Source: CAYWVO01 sp964461835 (GTDB lineage: Bacteria; Zixibacteria; MSB-5A5; WJJR01; JAJRUJ01). Taken from it: DNA of 64,000 nucleotides. Location of the stretch: contig CAYWVO010000010.1 of the NCBI GenBank assembly GCA_964461835.1, positions 1 to 64,000 on the forward strand, written 5' to 3'. Positions 26,358 through 33,964 of the stretch are shown here, piece by piece (positions within the stretch are counted from its first letter, which is position 1; each line of letters opens with the position of its first letter). The notes beneath the pieces are model-generated. The model made no database searches and had not been told where the DNA came from. It worked only from the letters and a program-made list of their open reading frames with translations. The position numbers were made by a program, and so were the translations under genes.

Positions 26358-27125
26358 TTACCGCTTTTTTTTCGTTGAAGGTACCCGGCCGAACCGGCGC
26401 TCGCGGTTTTGGTATTCTTCGAGCGCCGCAAAAAAATCTTCGCGGTCGAAATCCGGCCAGAGCGTTTCGGTGATATACAATTCGGTATACGAAGTTTGCC
26501 AGAGGAGAAAATTGGAAAGTCGGTACTCCCCGGAGGTGCGGATCAATAAATCCGGGTCGGGCAGCCCGTCGGTCTGCAAATGTTGGGCGAAAGTTTCTTC
26601 GGTGATATCTTTCAACGCCATTTTGCGGCGGGAGACCAGCGAGGCGATCTCTTTGACCGCGTGGATGATTTCGGAGCGGCCACTGTAATTGAGTGCCAGA
26701 TTTAAGATTAATCCGGTGTTGTCCCGCGTGAGGTCCATCGCCTCCTGCAGGATTTTCCGTCGCCGTGGTGACAGGCCGTTCAAATCCCCGGAGGCGGTGA
26801 GTCGAATGTTGTTTTCGCGCATTTCCCGCATCTCGCGCTTGGTGGTCTCGTACAAGAGATGCATGATTGCGGCGACTTCGACCCGGGGTCGCCGCCAGTT
26901 TTCGGTGGAGAATGCGTAGAGTGTCAGGGCATTAATGCCGGCCTCGATCGCCGCCGTCACCGTCCGTTTGACCGCCTTAACCCCCTCCCGATGGCCGGCG
27001 GTCCGGGGTTTGCCGCGCCGTTTGGCCCAGCGGCCGTTGCCGTCCATGATAATGGCCACATGCCGGGGTAAGTTCCCGCGTCGCAGGACCCGTTGGAGCA
27101 GACGATCAGCGGACCCGGCCGGCAT
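26358..27125 (-). CDS. uppS: Undecaprenyl diphosphate synthase
   Basis: This 255-aa cis-prenyltransferase elongates farnesyl diphosphate to the C55 carrier for cell-wall and polysaccharide sugars. The signatures are 'IIMDGNGRWAKRRG' with catalytic Asp28, 'TLYAFSTENWRRP', 'LNLALNYSGRSEI' and 'DLLIRTSGEYRLSNFLLWQ'. The start lies 2 bp after the frr stop codon, indicating coupling. Length is normal. Confidence 0.97.
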   Translation of the reverse strand: MPAGSADRLLQRVLRRGNLPRHVAIIMDGNGRWAKRRGKPRTAGHREGVKAVKRTVTAAIEAGINALTLYAFSTENWRRPRVEVAAIMHLLYETTKREMREMRENNIRLTASGDLNGLSPRRRKILQEAMDLTRDNTGLILNLALNYSGRSEIIHAVKEIASLVSRRKMALKDITEETFAQHLQTDGLPDPDLLIRTSGEYRLSNFLLWQTSYTELYITETLWPDFDREDFFAALEEYQNRERRFGRVPSTKKKR

Positions 27126-27127
27126 CG

Positions 27128-27685
27128 TTAGACCTCCATGATTTCCTTTTCTTTGTGTTCCAGGATTTCATCCAGTTTTTTGATAAAATCATCCGTCAGT
27201 TCCTGGACTTTATCGGCGGTCCGGTGCTGCTCATCTTCGGAGATTTCCTTGGCCTTTTCCGCCTTTTTCAACTGGTCGTTCGCGTCCCGGCGAATATTAC
27301 GGATAGCGACCCGGCCCTCCTCCACGGTATTCTTAATCTGCTTAACCAGATCCTTGCGCCGGTCTTCGGTCAGGGGCGGGATCGGCAGGCGGATCACGTT
27401 GCCCTCCGCCACCGGGTTCAGCCCCAGATCGGAGCGCATGATGGTTTTAACAATCTCCGGGACCATTTTCTTCTCCCACGGCTGAATCACGATCAGGCGG
27501 GGTTCGGGCACGGAGATGGTCGCGGCCTGGTTAATCGGCACCATATTGGTATAATAGTCGACTTTGATCCCGTCCAACAGCGAGGGTGAGGCTTTTCCGC
27601 TGCGGACCCGGGCCAGTTCCCGCGCGGTGGCATCGACTGATTTTTGCATTCTCTCTTTGGCTTCACGCAACACATCGTCGGCCAT
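27128..27685 (-). CDS. frr: Ribosome recycling factor
   Basis: This 185-aa cytoplasmic protein splits post-termination ribosomes with EF-G. It matches the family from 'VLREAKERMQKSVDATAREL' through 'TVEEGRVAIRNIRRDANDQL' to 'LDEILEHKEKEIMEV'. The ATG at 27685 is preceded by AAAGGAG at a good distance and gives the standard length; the reading frame stays open far upstream, but that stretch is not the family and runs through a terminator. uppS follows 2 bp later. The adjacent upstream gene is a surface protein, not pyrH. Confidence 0.97.
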   Translation of the reverse strand: MADDVLREAKERMQKSVDATARELARVRSGKASPSLLDGIKVDYYTNMVPINQAATISVPEPRLIVIQPWEKKMVPEIVKTIMRSDLGLNPVAEGNVIRLPIPPLTEDRRKDLVKQIKNTVEEGRVAIRNIRRDANDQLKKAEKAKEISEDEQHRTADKVQELTDDFIKKLDEILEHKEKEIMEV

Positions 27686-27812
27686 GGCAACTCCTTTCGA
27701 CTGGTTCACAGTCAACACAGACGCTTCTGGCTCCTGCATTATGGACGGCCCCTCCCGTAGGGTCAAGGGAAATGTCGGGGGACCGGGAATACGGCCCCCG
27801 TGGGAAGAAAAA

Positions 27813-27835
27813 GCCGGGAGGGTCTGCCTCCCGGC
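27813..27835 (-). terminator. Strong rho-independent terminator between the surface-protein gene and frr
   Basis: A perfect 9-bp GC-rich stem (27813-27821 with 27827-27835) with a 5-base loop is followed on the minus strand by TTTTT. It lies 28 bp past the stop codon of the thrombospondin-3/dockerin gene, so frr and uppS must start from a promoter between here and 27685. Confidence 0.9.
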
Positions 27836-27863
27836 CGGTATTTTACGTGTTTGGAGAGGTTGC

Positions 27864-29483
27864 TCACGGACAGGGATCGCAGAGAGCATCCTGGCTTTGG
27901 TAGACAAACGCAACCAAATACTGTACATCCAGAGGATCAACGCCGTCGTCACAGTTCACATCCCCGACCTCATACAGGCAGGCTGTTTGCAGACAACGCG
28001 CATCTTGACCTTGATAAATATATTTGACCAAGAACTGTACATCGAGTGGATCGACTCCGAGATCGCAATTCGTATCGCCCCAGACCCCGCACTGACATTC
28101 ATCGCAGGCATCACCGAAACCATCGCCGTCCGAATCAACTTGATCGGGATTTTCAATATTTGGGCAGTTGTCGCAGGCAGAGCCGATACCATCGGAATCA
28201 GGATCGTCCTGGTTGGGATTCACAACGTCGGGGCAGTTATCGCAGGCATCGCCCAATTGATCGCCGTCCGAATCAGTTTGATTGGTATTCCAAACTGACG
28301 GACAGTTGTCGCAGACATCCCCGGCACCATCACCATCACTATCCTCTTGGCCGACATTGGGCATTAGTACACAATTGTCAAGATCATTTAATATACCGTC
28401 GTTATCGACGTCATCTGAAATAAGCAGTTGTATTTCATGCGATTCCCACGACCCCCAATCGGCATCGCCGGATTGAATGCTGTACCAGCTATCACTTATC
28501 CCGAAATATACGGACGAACCCTCTACCGCACCCTCGTCACGAACCGTAAATATATCATCTCCATAAACATGAACAACAAAAGAACCACCGGTCGAAACAG
28601 TTGTTTGCCCGCATAGTGTTCCTTGCTCATCGTATGCCGAAAGAATTGACCCCGCAGGAGGATTCGAAGGGGCGCCTGCCGACCAAAAATCACAGACCCA
28701 GGGAGTAGGGATTATCTCCTCGCCCACGGTGTTGGGATTATTGCCGACAATGGAAGGTAACACAGTATTCCCCACCGTGGTTGGGTAAGTCAATTCGGTC
28801 GCGGTGCCTACCCATATGTAATACCCATAACCTGTTCTGAGATCGACAAGGTCATTTAGATTGCCTGGTCGCAAAGTATCGTAGGAGCGGGCGCCATTCT
28901 CGCAATCAAAACCAAAAACAAGGTTATAATTCCCTTGAATCGGTGAGAGGGCATGTTGCAGATTGTCCGGCGGATTGAGGTAGGAGACCATATTTATCCC
29001 GGCGCAAAGTCGGATGGTTATCCCGGCGGTAGCTGATCCTCCGAATACGCCCCCACTATTTACGAGATATCCGTGCATGTTATCAACCAATTGTAAGTCA
29101 TTGAGTTCGTCGGGGCGCGCCTGATCCCAGCTCACCCACCCAATGTCACAGATGATCGTACTGATGTAAGTGACATTGTATGCGTTGGCCATGCTCTCTA
29201 CTAGGGCAATTCCGGAACCAAAATTGGCCGAGATCAGCGACCAATAGCAGTACTCGGAACTTGTCACCGCGCTATTCGCCGTTAGGGAGAATTGACTGAG
29301 AGCAGTCGCATCCCAATCTGAGCTCGCCGAAATCTCGGACTTCGCCAATTCTGACGTCGTTTCTTTGGGATGCTCTGCAACTATTTTTTTGGGGAGTTCA
29401 TCGCCCAATGCACCATACGCAACGCATACCGCAATTACAAGATTACCAAGGAACCAACCCAGATAACGGGGACTGTTGTACAC
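27864..29483 (-). CDS. Secreted protein with thrombospondin type 3 repeats and dockerin pair
   Basis: This 539-aa secreted protein starts at a GTG (29483) with GGGGGAG upstream. A signal peptide (about 1-28) is followed by a beta-rich region with two similar segments ('GWVSWDQARPDELNDLQLVD' and a 'SYDTLRPGNLNDLVDL' copy). The C-terminal third holds about four thrombospondin type 3 repeats, each of the form D-x-D-x-D-G-x-x-D-x-x-D-N-C ('DSDGDGAGDVCDNCP'), which bind calcium. A dockerin-like pair of 'GDxNCDxGVDPLDVQ(F/Y)LV' motifs ends it. No T9SS 'YPNPFN' tail is seen. It breaks the usual pyrH-frr order of the translation operon and has its own terminator and a possible promoter. The ligand is unknown. 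Confidence 0.85.
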   Translation of the reverse strand: MYNSPRYLGWFLGNLVIAVCVAYGALGDELPKKIVAEHPKETTSELAKSEISASSDWDATALSQFSLTANSAVTSSEYCYWSLISANFGSGIALVESMANAYNVTYISTIICDIGWVSWDQARPDELNDLQLVDNMHGYLVNSGGVFGGSATAGITIRLCAGINMVSYLNPPDNLQHALSPIQGNYNLVFGFDCENGARSYDTLRPGNLNDLVDLRTGYGYYIWVGTATELTYPTTVGNTVLPSIVGNNPNTVGEEIIPTPWVCDFWSAGAPSNPPAGSILSAYDEQGTLCGQTTVSTGGSFVVHVYGDDIFTVRDEGAVEGSSVYFGISDSWYSIQSGDADWGSWESHEIQLLISDDVDNDGILNDLDNCVLMPNVGQEDSDGDGAGDVCDNCPSVWNTNQTDSDGDQLGDACDNCPDVVNPNQDDPDSDGIGSACDNCPNIENPDQVDSDGDGFGDACDECQCGVWGDTNCDLGVDPLDVQFLVKYIYQGQDARCLQTACLYEVGDVNCDDGVDPLDVQYLVAFVYQSQDALCDPCP

Positions 29484-29528
29484 AATATTCTCCCCCGAGT
29501 CGTGGTAAGTTATTCTTCTATTTGTTGT

Positions 29529-29558
29529 AAGCTAATGGATTGTGTGCGGTATTGTCAA
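29529..29558 (-). promoter_or_regulatory. Possible promoter of the thrombospondin-3/dockerin gene
   Basis: On the minus strand a perfect TTGACA (29558-29553) is followed by an 18-bp spacer and TAGCTT (29534-29529). A second TTGACA lies at 29595-29590 without a good -10. The -10 is weak, so confidence is low. Confidence 0.3.
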
Positions 29559-29688
29559 CCTTCTTCGACATTCTCTCAGGTGCGGGTTCTGTCAAGGGTC
29601 CTGTGTAAATTGGTCCTTGGGCATATCCGGGTTTTGATCCGCCATAGAACCGGTGGACAAGTTCAATGCGTTGGAGGACCAACAATTT

Positions 29689-30405
29689 TTAAGTGGTAAC
29701 CAGCGTCCCCACCTGCTCGCCACAAATCACTTTGGCCAGGTTGCCGGGCGTGAAGAGATTGAAGACAATAATCGGGATATCATTTTCGCGACAGAGAGTC
29801 GCGGCGGTGGCATCCATAACTTGAAGTCCCTGTTGCAGGACTTCTGTGTGGGTCAGTTGATCGAACTTCGTTGCTTGGGGATCGATTTTAGGATCGGCGG
29901 AGTAGACACCATCGACTTTGGTGGCTTTCAATACCACATCGCAGCCAATCTCAGCGGCGCGGAGCGCGGCAGCGGTGTCGGTGGAGAAAAACGGTCGGCC
30001 GGTACCGGCGGCCAGGATCACGAGGCGTCCTTTTTCCATATGCCGTATTGCGCGTCGCCGGATATACGGTTCGGCGACTTCATCAATGTGAAGTGCGGTC
30101 AGCACCCGCACTTCCAGACCGGCCCGTTCCGCGGCCTGTTGCAGAGCCATGCCGTTGATCACGGTGCTGAGCATGCCCATATAATCCGCGGTCGCGCGGT
30201 CGAATCCTTTTTTCGCCGCAGTGATACCGCGAATAAGGTTCCCGCCGCCTACCACGACAGAGAGCTGGACATCCATGGCCAGGACGCCCTGAATTTCCCT
30301 GACCAATGTGCCGAGGATTTTGGTGTCAACGCCATGGCCGGCCGGTCCGGCGAGCGCCTCGCCGGAGATCTTCAGGCAGACCCGCTGGTATTTGGGCGTG
30401 GCCAT
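29689..30405 (-). CDS. pyrH: UMP kinase
   Basis: This 238-aa hexameric enzyme converts UMP to UDP for pyrimidine nucleotide synthesis. It has the amino-acid-kinase fold motifs 'VCLKISGEALAG', 'LSVVVGGGNLIRG', 'AAGTGRPFFSTDTAA' and 'VVLKATKVDGVYSADPK'. It is bacteria-specific and normally sits between tsf and frr. Here tsf is 12 bp upstream as expected, but a surface-protein gene follows in place of frr. Confidence 0.97.
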   Translation of the reverse strand: MATPKYQRVCLKISGEALAGPAGHGVDTKILGTLVREIQGVLAMDVQLSVVVGGGNLIRGITAAKKGFDRATADYMGMLSTVINGMALQQAAERAGLEVRVLTALHIDEVAEPYIRRRAIRHMEKGRLVILAAGTGRPFFSTDTAAALRAAEIGCDVVLKATKVDGVYSADPKIDPQATKFDQLTHTEVLQQGLQVMDATAATLCRENDIPIIVFNLFTPGNLAKVICGEQVGTLVTT

Positions 30406-30417
30406 AGAGGCGACTTC

Positions 30418-31014
30418 TTATTCTTCGCCGATCTGGAAGCGAACAAACCGGCCGATTGAGATATTCTCTCCAAGCTTGGCGATCACTTCATTGAGCAAGT
30501 CAGTGATGGTGCGATCCTGATCTTTAATGAAAGGCTGTTCCAGCAAGCAGTGTTCGCCATAAAACTTTTCCAAGCGTCCGGAAACGATTTTTTCCACGAC
30601 CTTTTCCGGTTTGCCCTCATTAAGCGCCTGGGTCTTGTAAATTTCTTTTTCTTTGGCGACTACGTCTTCGGGCATATCTTCCCGCCGTACCGCGGTGGGA
30701 TTGGCTGCCGCGACCTGCATGGCAATGTCTTTGGCCAGGGCACGAAAATCATCGGTGCGCGCCACGAAGTCGGTTTCACAGTTGATCTCGACCAGGGTGC
30801 CGAGTTTGTCACCCGGATGGATGTACGAATAGATGACCCCTTCTGAGGTTGCCCGTCCGGCCTTTTTCGCAGCTTTGGTGATCCCTTTTTCCCGCAGATA
30901 TTCGGTTGCTTTTTCAATGTCGCCGCCGGTCTCGGTGAGCGCCTGCTTGCAATCCATCATTCCCGCACCGGTCTTTTCCCGGAGCTCTTTGACTTTCGTC
31001 GCACTAATCGTCAT
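30418..31014 (-). CDS. tsf: Elongation factor Ts
   Basis: This 198-aa guanine-nucleotide exchange factor for EF-Tu is the short type (like Thermus), lacking the extra core subdomain of the ~280-aa E. coli protein. Key parts are the UBA-like N-terminus ('LREKTGAGMMDCKQALTE') with the following 'YLREKGITKAAKKAGR', the EF-Tu-contacting 'INCETDFVARTDDF', and 'CLLEQPFIKDQDRT'. It lies 31 bp downstream of rpsB. Confidence 0.97.
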   Translation of the reverse strand: MTISATKVKELREKTGAGMMDCKQALTETGGDIEKATEYLREKGITKAAKKAGRATSEGVIYSYIHPGDKLGTLVEINCETDFVARTDDFRALAKDIAMQVAAANPTAVRREDMPEDVVAKEKEIYKTQALNEGKPEKVVEKIVSGRLEKFYGEHCLLEQPFIKDQDRTITDLLNEVIAKLGENISIGRFVRFQIGEE

Positions 31015-31045
31015 TTGCCGTAACCTCTATGCTGACCTGGAAGCA

Positions 31046-31825
31046 TTATCGTTCCTGGGTGGTGGCGGTTTTTGCCGGACGTGGTCGGGCGGAGCGGCTG
31101 GCTGCGGCCGCTGCTTCTTTTTTCGCCTCATCCTGTTCCTTCTGCCGTTGAGCGCCTCCCTCTTCCGCGGCGTCGGCAATGGCCTGCGTAATAATGCGAA
31201 TCGATTTGATCGCATCATCGTTGCCCGCGATCGGATACGAAATTTCGGTCGGATCCGCATTGGTATCGACAATGGCCACGGTGGGAATACCCAGTTTGAC
31301 CGCTTCGGCCACCGCAATCTTTTCTTTCTTAGCGTCGACGACATACACCAGGCCCGGCAGCCGGTTCATATCCTTAATACCGCCGAGTGCGTTGTTGAGC
31401 TTGCCGACTTCCCGCTCGATCCGCAGGCGTTCTTTTTTCGTTAACTTCTCAACGGTGCCGTCTTCCTGCATTTGCTCCAGATCGCGGAGCCGCTTAATCG
31501 ACTGGCGAATCGTCTGGTAGTTGGTCATCATCCCGCCCAGCCAGCGTTCAGTCACATAGAATTGCCCACAACGCACCGCTTCGGCCTTCACCACTTCCTT
31601 GGCCTGCATTTTTGTGCCGACAAACAAAATCGGCGCTCCGGAAGCGGCCACTTCCCGTACTTTATTTTGCGCCGTCTGGATAGCTTTCAGCGTCTTTTGC
31701 AGGTCGATAATGTAGATGCCATTGCGAGCCGTGAAGATATACGGCTTCATCCGCGGGTTCCAGCGCCGTGTTTGATGTCCAAAGTGTACGCCGGCTTCGA
31801 GGAGCGCACGGAGATCGGGATTCAC
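31046..31825 (-). CDS. rpsB: 30S ribosomal protein S2
   Basis: This 259-aa protein is complete: 'GVHFGHQTRRWNPRMKPYIF' near the start, 'ERWLGGMMTNYQTIRQS', and 'VDTNADPTEISYPIAGNDDA' near residues 188-207. It begins with GTG (31825) preceded by AAAGGAG at 6 bases. The last 40 residues are an Ala/Lys/Arg/Gln-rich tail beyond the core fold. tsf follows, as in almost all bacteria. The gap to rpsI (131 bp) holds a short hairpin (GCGGT/ACCGC around 31928-31942) but no T-run. Confidence 0.97.
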   Translation of the reverse strand: MNPDLRALLEAGVHFGHQTRRWNPRMKPYIFTARNGIYIIDLQKTLKAIQTAQNKVREVAASGAPILFVGTKMQAKEVVKAEAVRCGQFYVTERWLGGMMTNYQTIRQSIKRLRDLEQMQEDGTVEKLTKKERLRIEREVGKLNNALGGIKDMNRLPGLVYVVDAKKEKIAVAEAVKLGIPTVAIVDTNADPTEISYPIAGNDDAIKSIRIITQAIADAAEEGGAQRQKEQDEAKKEAAAAASRSARPRPAKTATTQER

Positions 31826-31956
31826 GAAGAACTCCTTTCGGTTAATCCTCCACCGGAATCATCCTCAGCGTCTCGGGTACTGCCCGACCGTCGCCTCGTC
31901 TCCCGGTGTGTGTGATTTCGCGGTTGCTGACCGCGTGGCCGTCTGGTTCCGGACAA

Positions 31957-32349
31957 TTAGCGCTTCGAATACTGGAAGCGTTTCCGGGCCTTGACCTGAC
32001 CGTACTTTTTCCGTTCGACTTCACGGGCGTCCCGCGTGAGAAAACCCGCGCGTTTTAATTTGGGCCGGTAATCGGGATCGAGCTCCACCAGGGCACGCGA
32101 CAGACCCAACAGAATGGCGCCGGCCTGACCGCCGAGCCCGCCACCGTTGGATTTGCACACGATATCCAGCTTGCCCAGTTGATCCACGATGCGCAGCGGC
32201 TGTTCGACCACCATCACCAATGTCTCCCGACAAAGGTATTCCGCGAGCGGCTTGTCGTTGACGGTGAACTTGCCGTCCCCGGGGGCAATTGACACGCGCG
32301 CGGTGGCTTCTTTCCGTCGTCCGGTTCCTTGATATGTTTCAACTGCCAA
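31957..32349 (-). CDS. rpsI: 30S ribosomal protein S9
   Basis: This S9 protein is 130 aa, the same length as E. coli S9. It has 'YQGTGRRKEATARV', 'SNGGGLGGQAGAILLGLSRA' and the basic tail ending 'KARKRFQYSKR', which reaches the ribosomal P site. I start at the TTG at 32349 because GGGAG lies 7 bases before it and it gives (M)AVETYQGTGRRK. A GTG seven codons upstream at 32370 has no ribosome site. The gene follows rplM closely, the universal L13-S9 pair. Confidence 0.93.
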   Translation of the reverse strand: MAVETYQGTGRRKEATARVSIAPGDGKFTVNDKPLAEYLCRETLVMVVEQPLRIVDQLGKLDIVCKSNGGGLGGQAGAILLGLSRALVELDPDYRPKLKRAGFLTRDAREVERKKYGQVKARKRFQYSKR

Positions 32350-32379
32350 CTGATAACTCCCTATCTGCACACACGATAT

Positions 32380-32838
32380 TTACGCTTCGGTTGATCGGGA
32401 ACGGAGGTCCAGCAGCTCGGGCTTCTGCGCTGCATGCGGGTGATTCGGGCCGGCGTATACTTTCAATTTTGAAAACAACTGCCGCCCCAGTCGACTTTTG
32501 GGCAACATGCCTTTGACGGCATGGCGGATGATCGCCTCGGGCCGTCGCTGCCTCAGCCGCCGCAGGGGTTCATACCGACCGCCGCCCGGATAGCCGGTAT
32601 AATGAAAATACGTCTTCCGTTCTTCCTTGGCGCCGGTCAGCCGCACCTTCTCAGCATTGATTACGATCACAAAATCGCCGGTGTCCATATGCGGAGTAAA
32701 ATATGGTTTCTCCTTGCCCCGCAAGACCCGGGCTACCCGGCTTGCCAGCCGTCCCAGTACCTGGCCTTTGGCGTCTACGACATACCAGCGGCGATTAACC
32801 GATTCTTTCTTCGGGATAACTGTCCTGGTTTTCATCAT
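32380..32838 (-). CDS. rplM: 50S ribosomal protein L13
   Basis: This protein is 152 aa with 'RRWYVVDAKGQVLGRLASRV', 'DTGDFVIVINAEKV', 'YTGYPGGGRYE' and 'AVKGMLPKSRLGRQ', all diagnostic of L13. GGAG lies just ahead of two adjacent ATG codons; either may be used. It leads the rplM-rpsI operon and has a good promoter upstream. Confidence 0.97.
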   Translation of the reverse strand: MMKTRTVIPKKESVNRRWYVVDAKGQVLGRLASRVARVLRGKEKPYFTPHMDTGDFVIVINAEKVRLTGAKEERKTYFHYTGYPGGGRYEPLRRLRQRRPEAIIRHAVKGMLPKSRLGRQLFSKLKVYAGPNHPHAAQKPELLDLRSRSTEA

Positions 32839-32899
32839 CTATCTCCGTTGGCCGACTGCCGACTATTTTCTCAACCAGCCGATCGGGCGCAAGTTTACC

Positions 32900-32927
32900 A
32901 ATTTACACCCTCATACGCATTTGTCAA
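32900..32927 (-). promoter_or_regulatory. Promoter of rplM-rpsI
   Basis: On the minus strand a perfect TTGACA (32927-32922), a 16-bp spacer and TAAATT (32905-32900) lie about 60 bp before the rplM ATG in an AT-rich stretch. This is the best-looking promoter in the window. Confidence 0.7.
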
Positions 32928-32978
32928 GAATACAATTGGGATATTTTGCCACCGCCGATCAGCCAATGCTTTGCTGAG

Positions 32979-33851
32979 TTATCGGTGAGTGGAGGAAGAT
33001 TGTTGAGCGCCCGCTTCCGGCACGGGAGGCGGTTCCTCACCCTGCCGACAGGCCTGGATGAAATTGAGCAGGTACTCCCGGTATGGGGCACCCCCAGCCT
33101 CGAAAATATTGTTATGGGCTGCCCGGGCAACAGCATAAAACCGTTTGGGCTCCGGTGCAGCCCGGAAAAGCGCCTGACCGTCCCTAAACGGCACCGTCTC
33201 ATCTTGTTGACCGTGGACGATCAATACCGGGCAGCGGGCCTTTTTGATCCGTGTAAGGTTATCGAACCGGTAGGTCATAAACCACCACAGCGGCAGATAC
33301 GGGATAATACGTCGCGCCATTGCATCAGCGGAAATAAATGCCGACTCCAGAACCACTCCCGCAAGGTCATTCTGCGCGGCCAAGTGTGTGGCCACCGTGC
33401 CTCCGATAGATTGGCCATAGGCAACAATCGAGGAAAGTGGAACATCTTGCGTCTTCTGCAACCAAGCAAGCACAGCGTCGCCGTCGGCATATATGCCCTT
33501 CTCTGACGGTTTACCGGTCGACCCGCCGTAGCCTCGATAGTTAACTCCTAGCACTCCATAGCCTGCTTCAGCTAGTGGAGCCAAAACAGCGGCACGATCG
33601 GCTATCGTTCCGCTGTTGCCGCTGAAAAAGAGCACGGTCGCGCTGTTGTCATCCTGCGGCGCATACCACCAGCAGACCAAAACTTCGTCATCGGCGGTAC
33701 TGATCTCAACTTCGGAAAAACCGGCCAGGAAATTGGGGCCAGTGCGCGTGGGATCGGGCCAGAAACTCATGCGTCGCTGCGCCCAGAGCACCCACAGTTG
33801 CAGGGCGGCGATCAGGGCAACTCCCACGACCAGCCAGACAATCAATGACAT
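32979..33851 (-). CDS. Membrane-anchored alpha/beta hydrolase
   Basis: This protein of about 290 aa has an N-terminal membrane helix ('SLIVWLVVGVALIAALQLWV') and an alpha/beta hydrolase fold of the BEM46-like type. The nucleophile Ser is in 'VAYGQSIGGTVAT', the acid Asp in 'LIVHGQQDETVPF' and the His in 'ARAAHNNIFEAGG'; the oxyanion region is 'NYRGYGGSTGKPS'. The ATG at 33851 is chosen because GAGGAGG lies 4 bases upstream. The substrate is unknown. It lies downstream of the M6/S8 protease pair with a 113-bp gap. Confidence 0.88.
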   Translation of the reverse strand: MSLIVWLVVGVALIAALQLWVLWAQRRMSFWPDPTRTGPNFLAGFSEVEISTADDEVLVCWWYAPQDDNSATVLFFSGNSGTIADRAAVLAPLAEAGYGVLGVNYRGYGGSTGKPSEKGIYADGDAVLAWLQKTQDVPLSSIVAYGQSIGGTVATHLAAQNDLAGVVLESAFISADAMARRIIPYLPLWWFMTYRFDNLTRIKKARCPVLIVHGQQDETVPFRDGQALFRAAPEPKRFYAVARAAHNNIFEAGGAPYREYLLNFIQACRQGEEPPPVPEAGAQQSSSTHR

Positions 33852-33964
33852 CCAACCTCCTCGCCATCGCACGGACTACAAACTCCCATAATGATGGAAT
33901 AATGACGCGAAGAAGGAAAGCAAAACCGACCTCGGGAAGTCAGAAACTGCGCCAAACGCCACCG

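Noticed and set aside
27686..27952. N-terminal extension of the frr reading frame by 89 codons
   Set aside because: It crosses a strong terminator, shows no family similarity, and AAAGGAG precedes the ATG at 27685 that gives the standard length.
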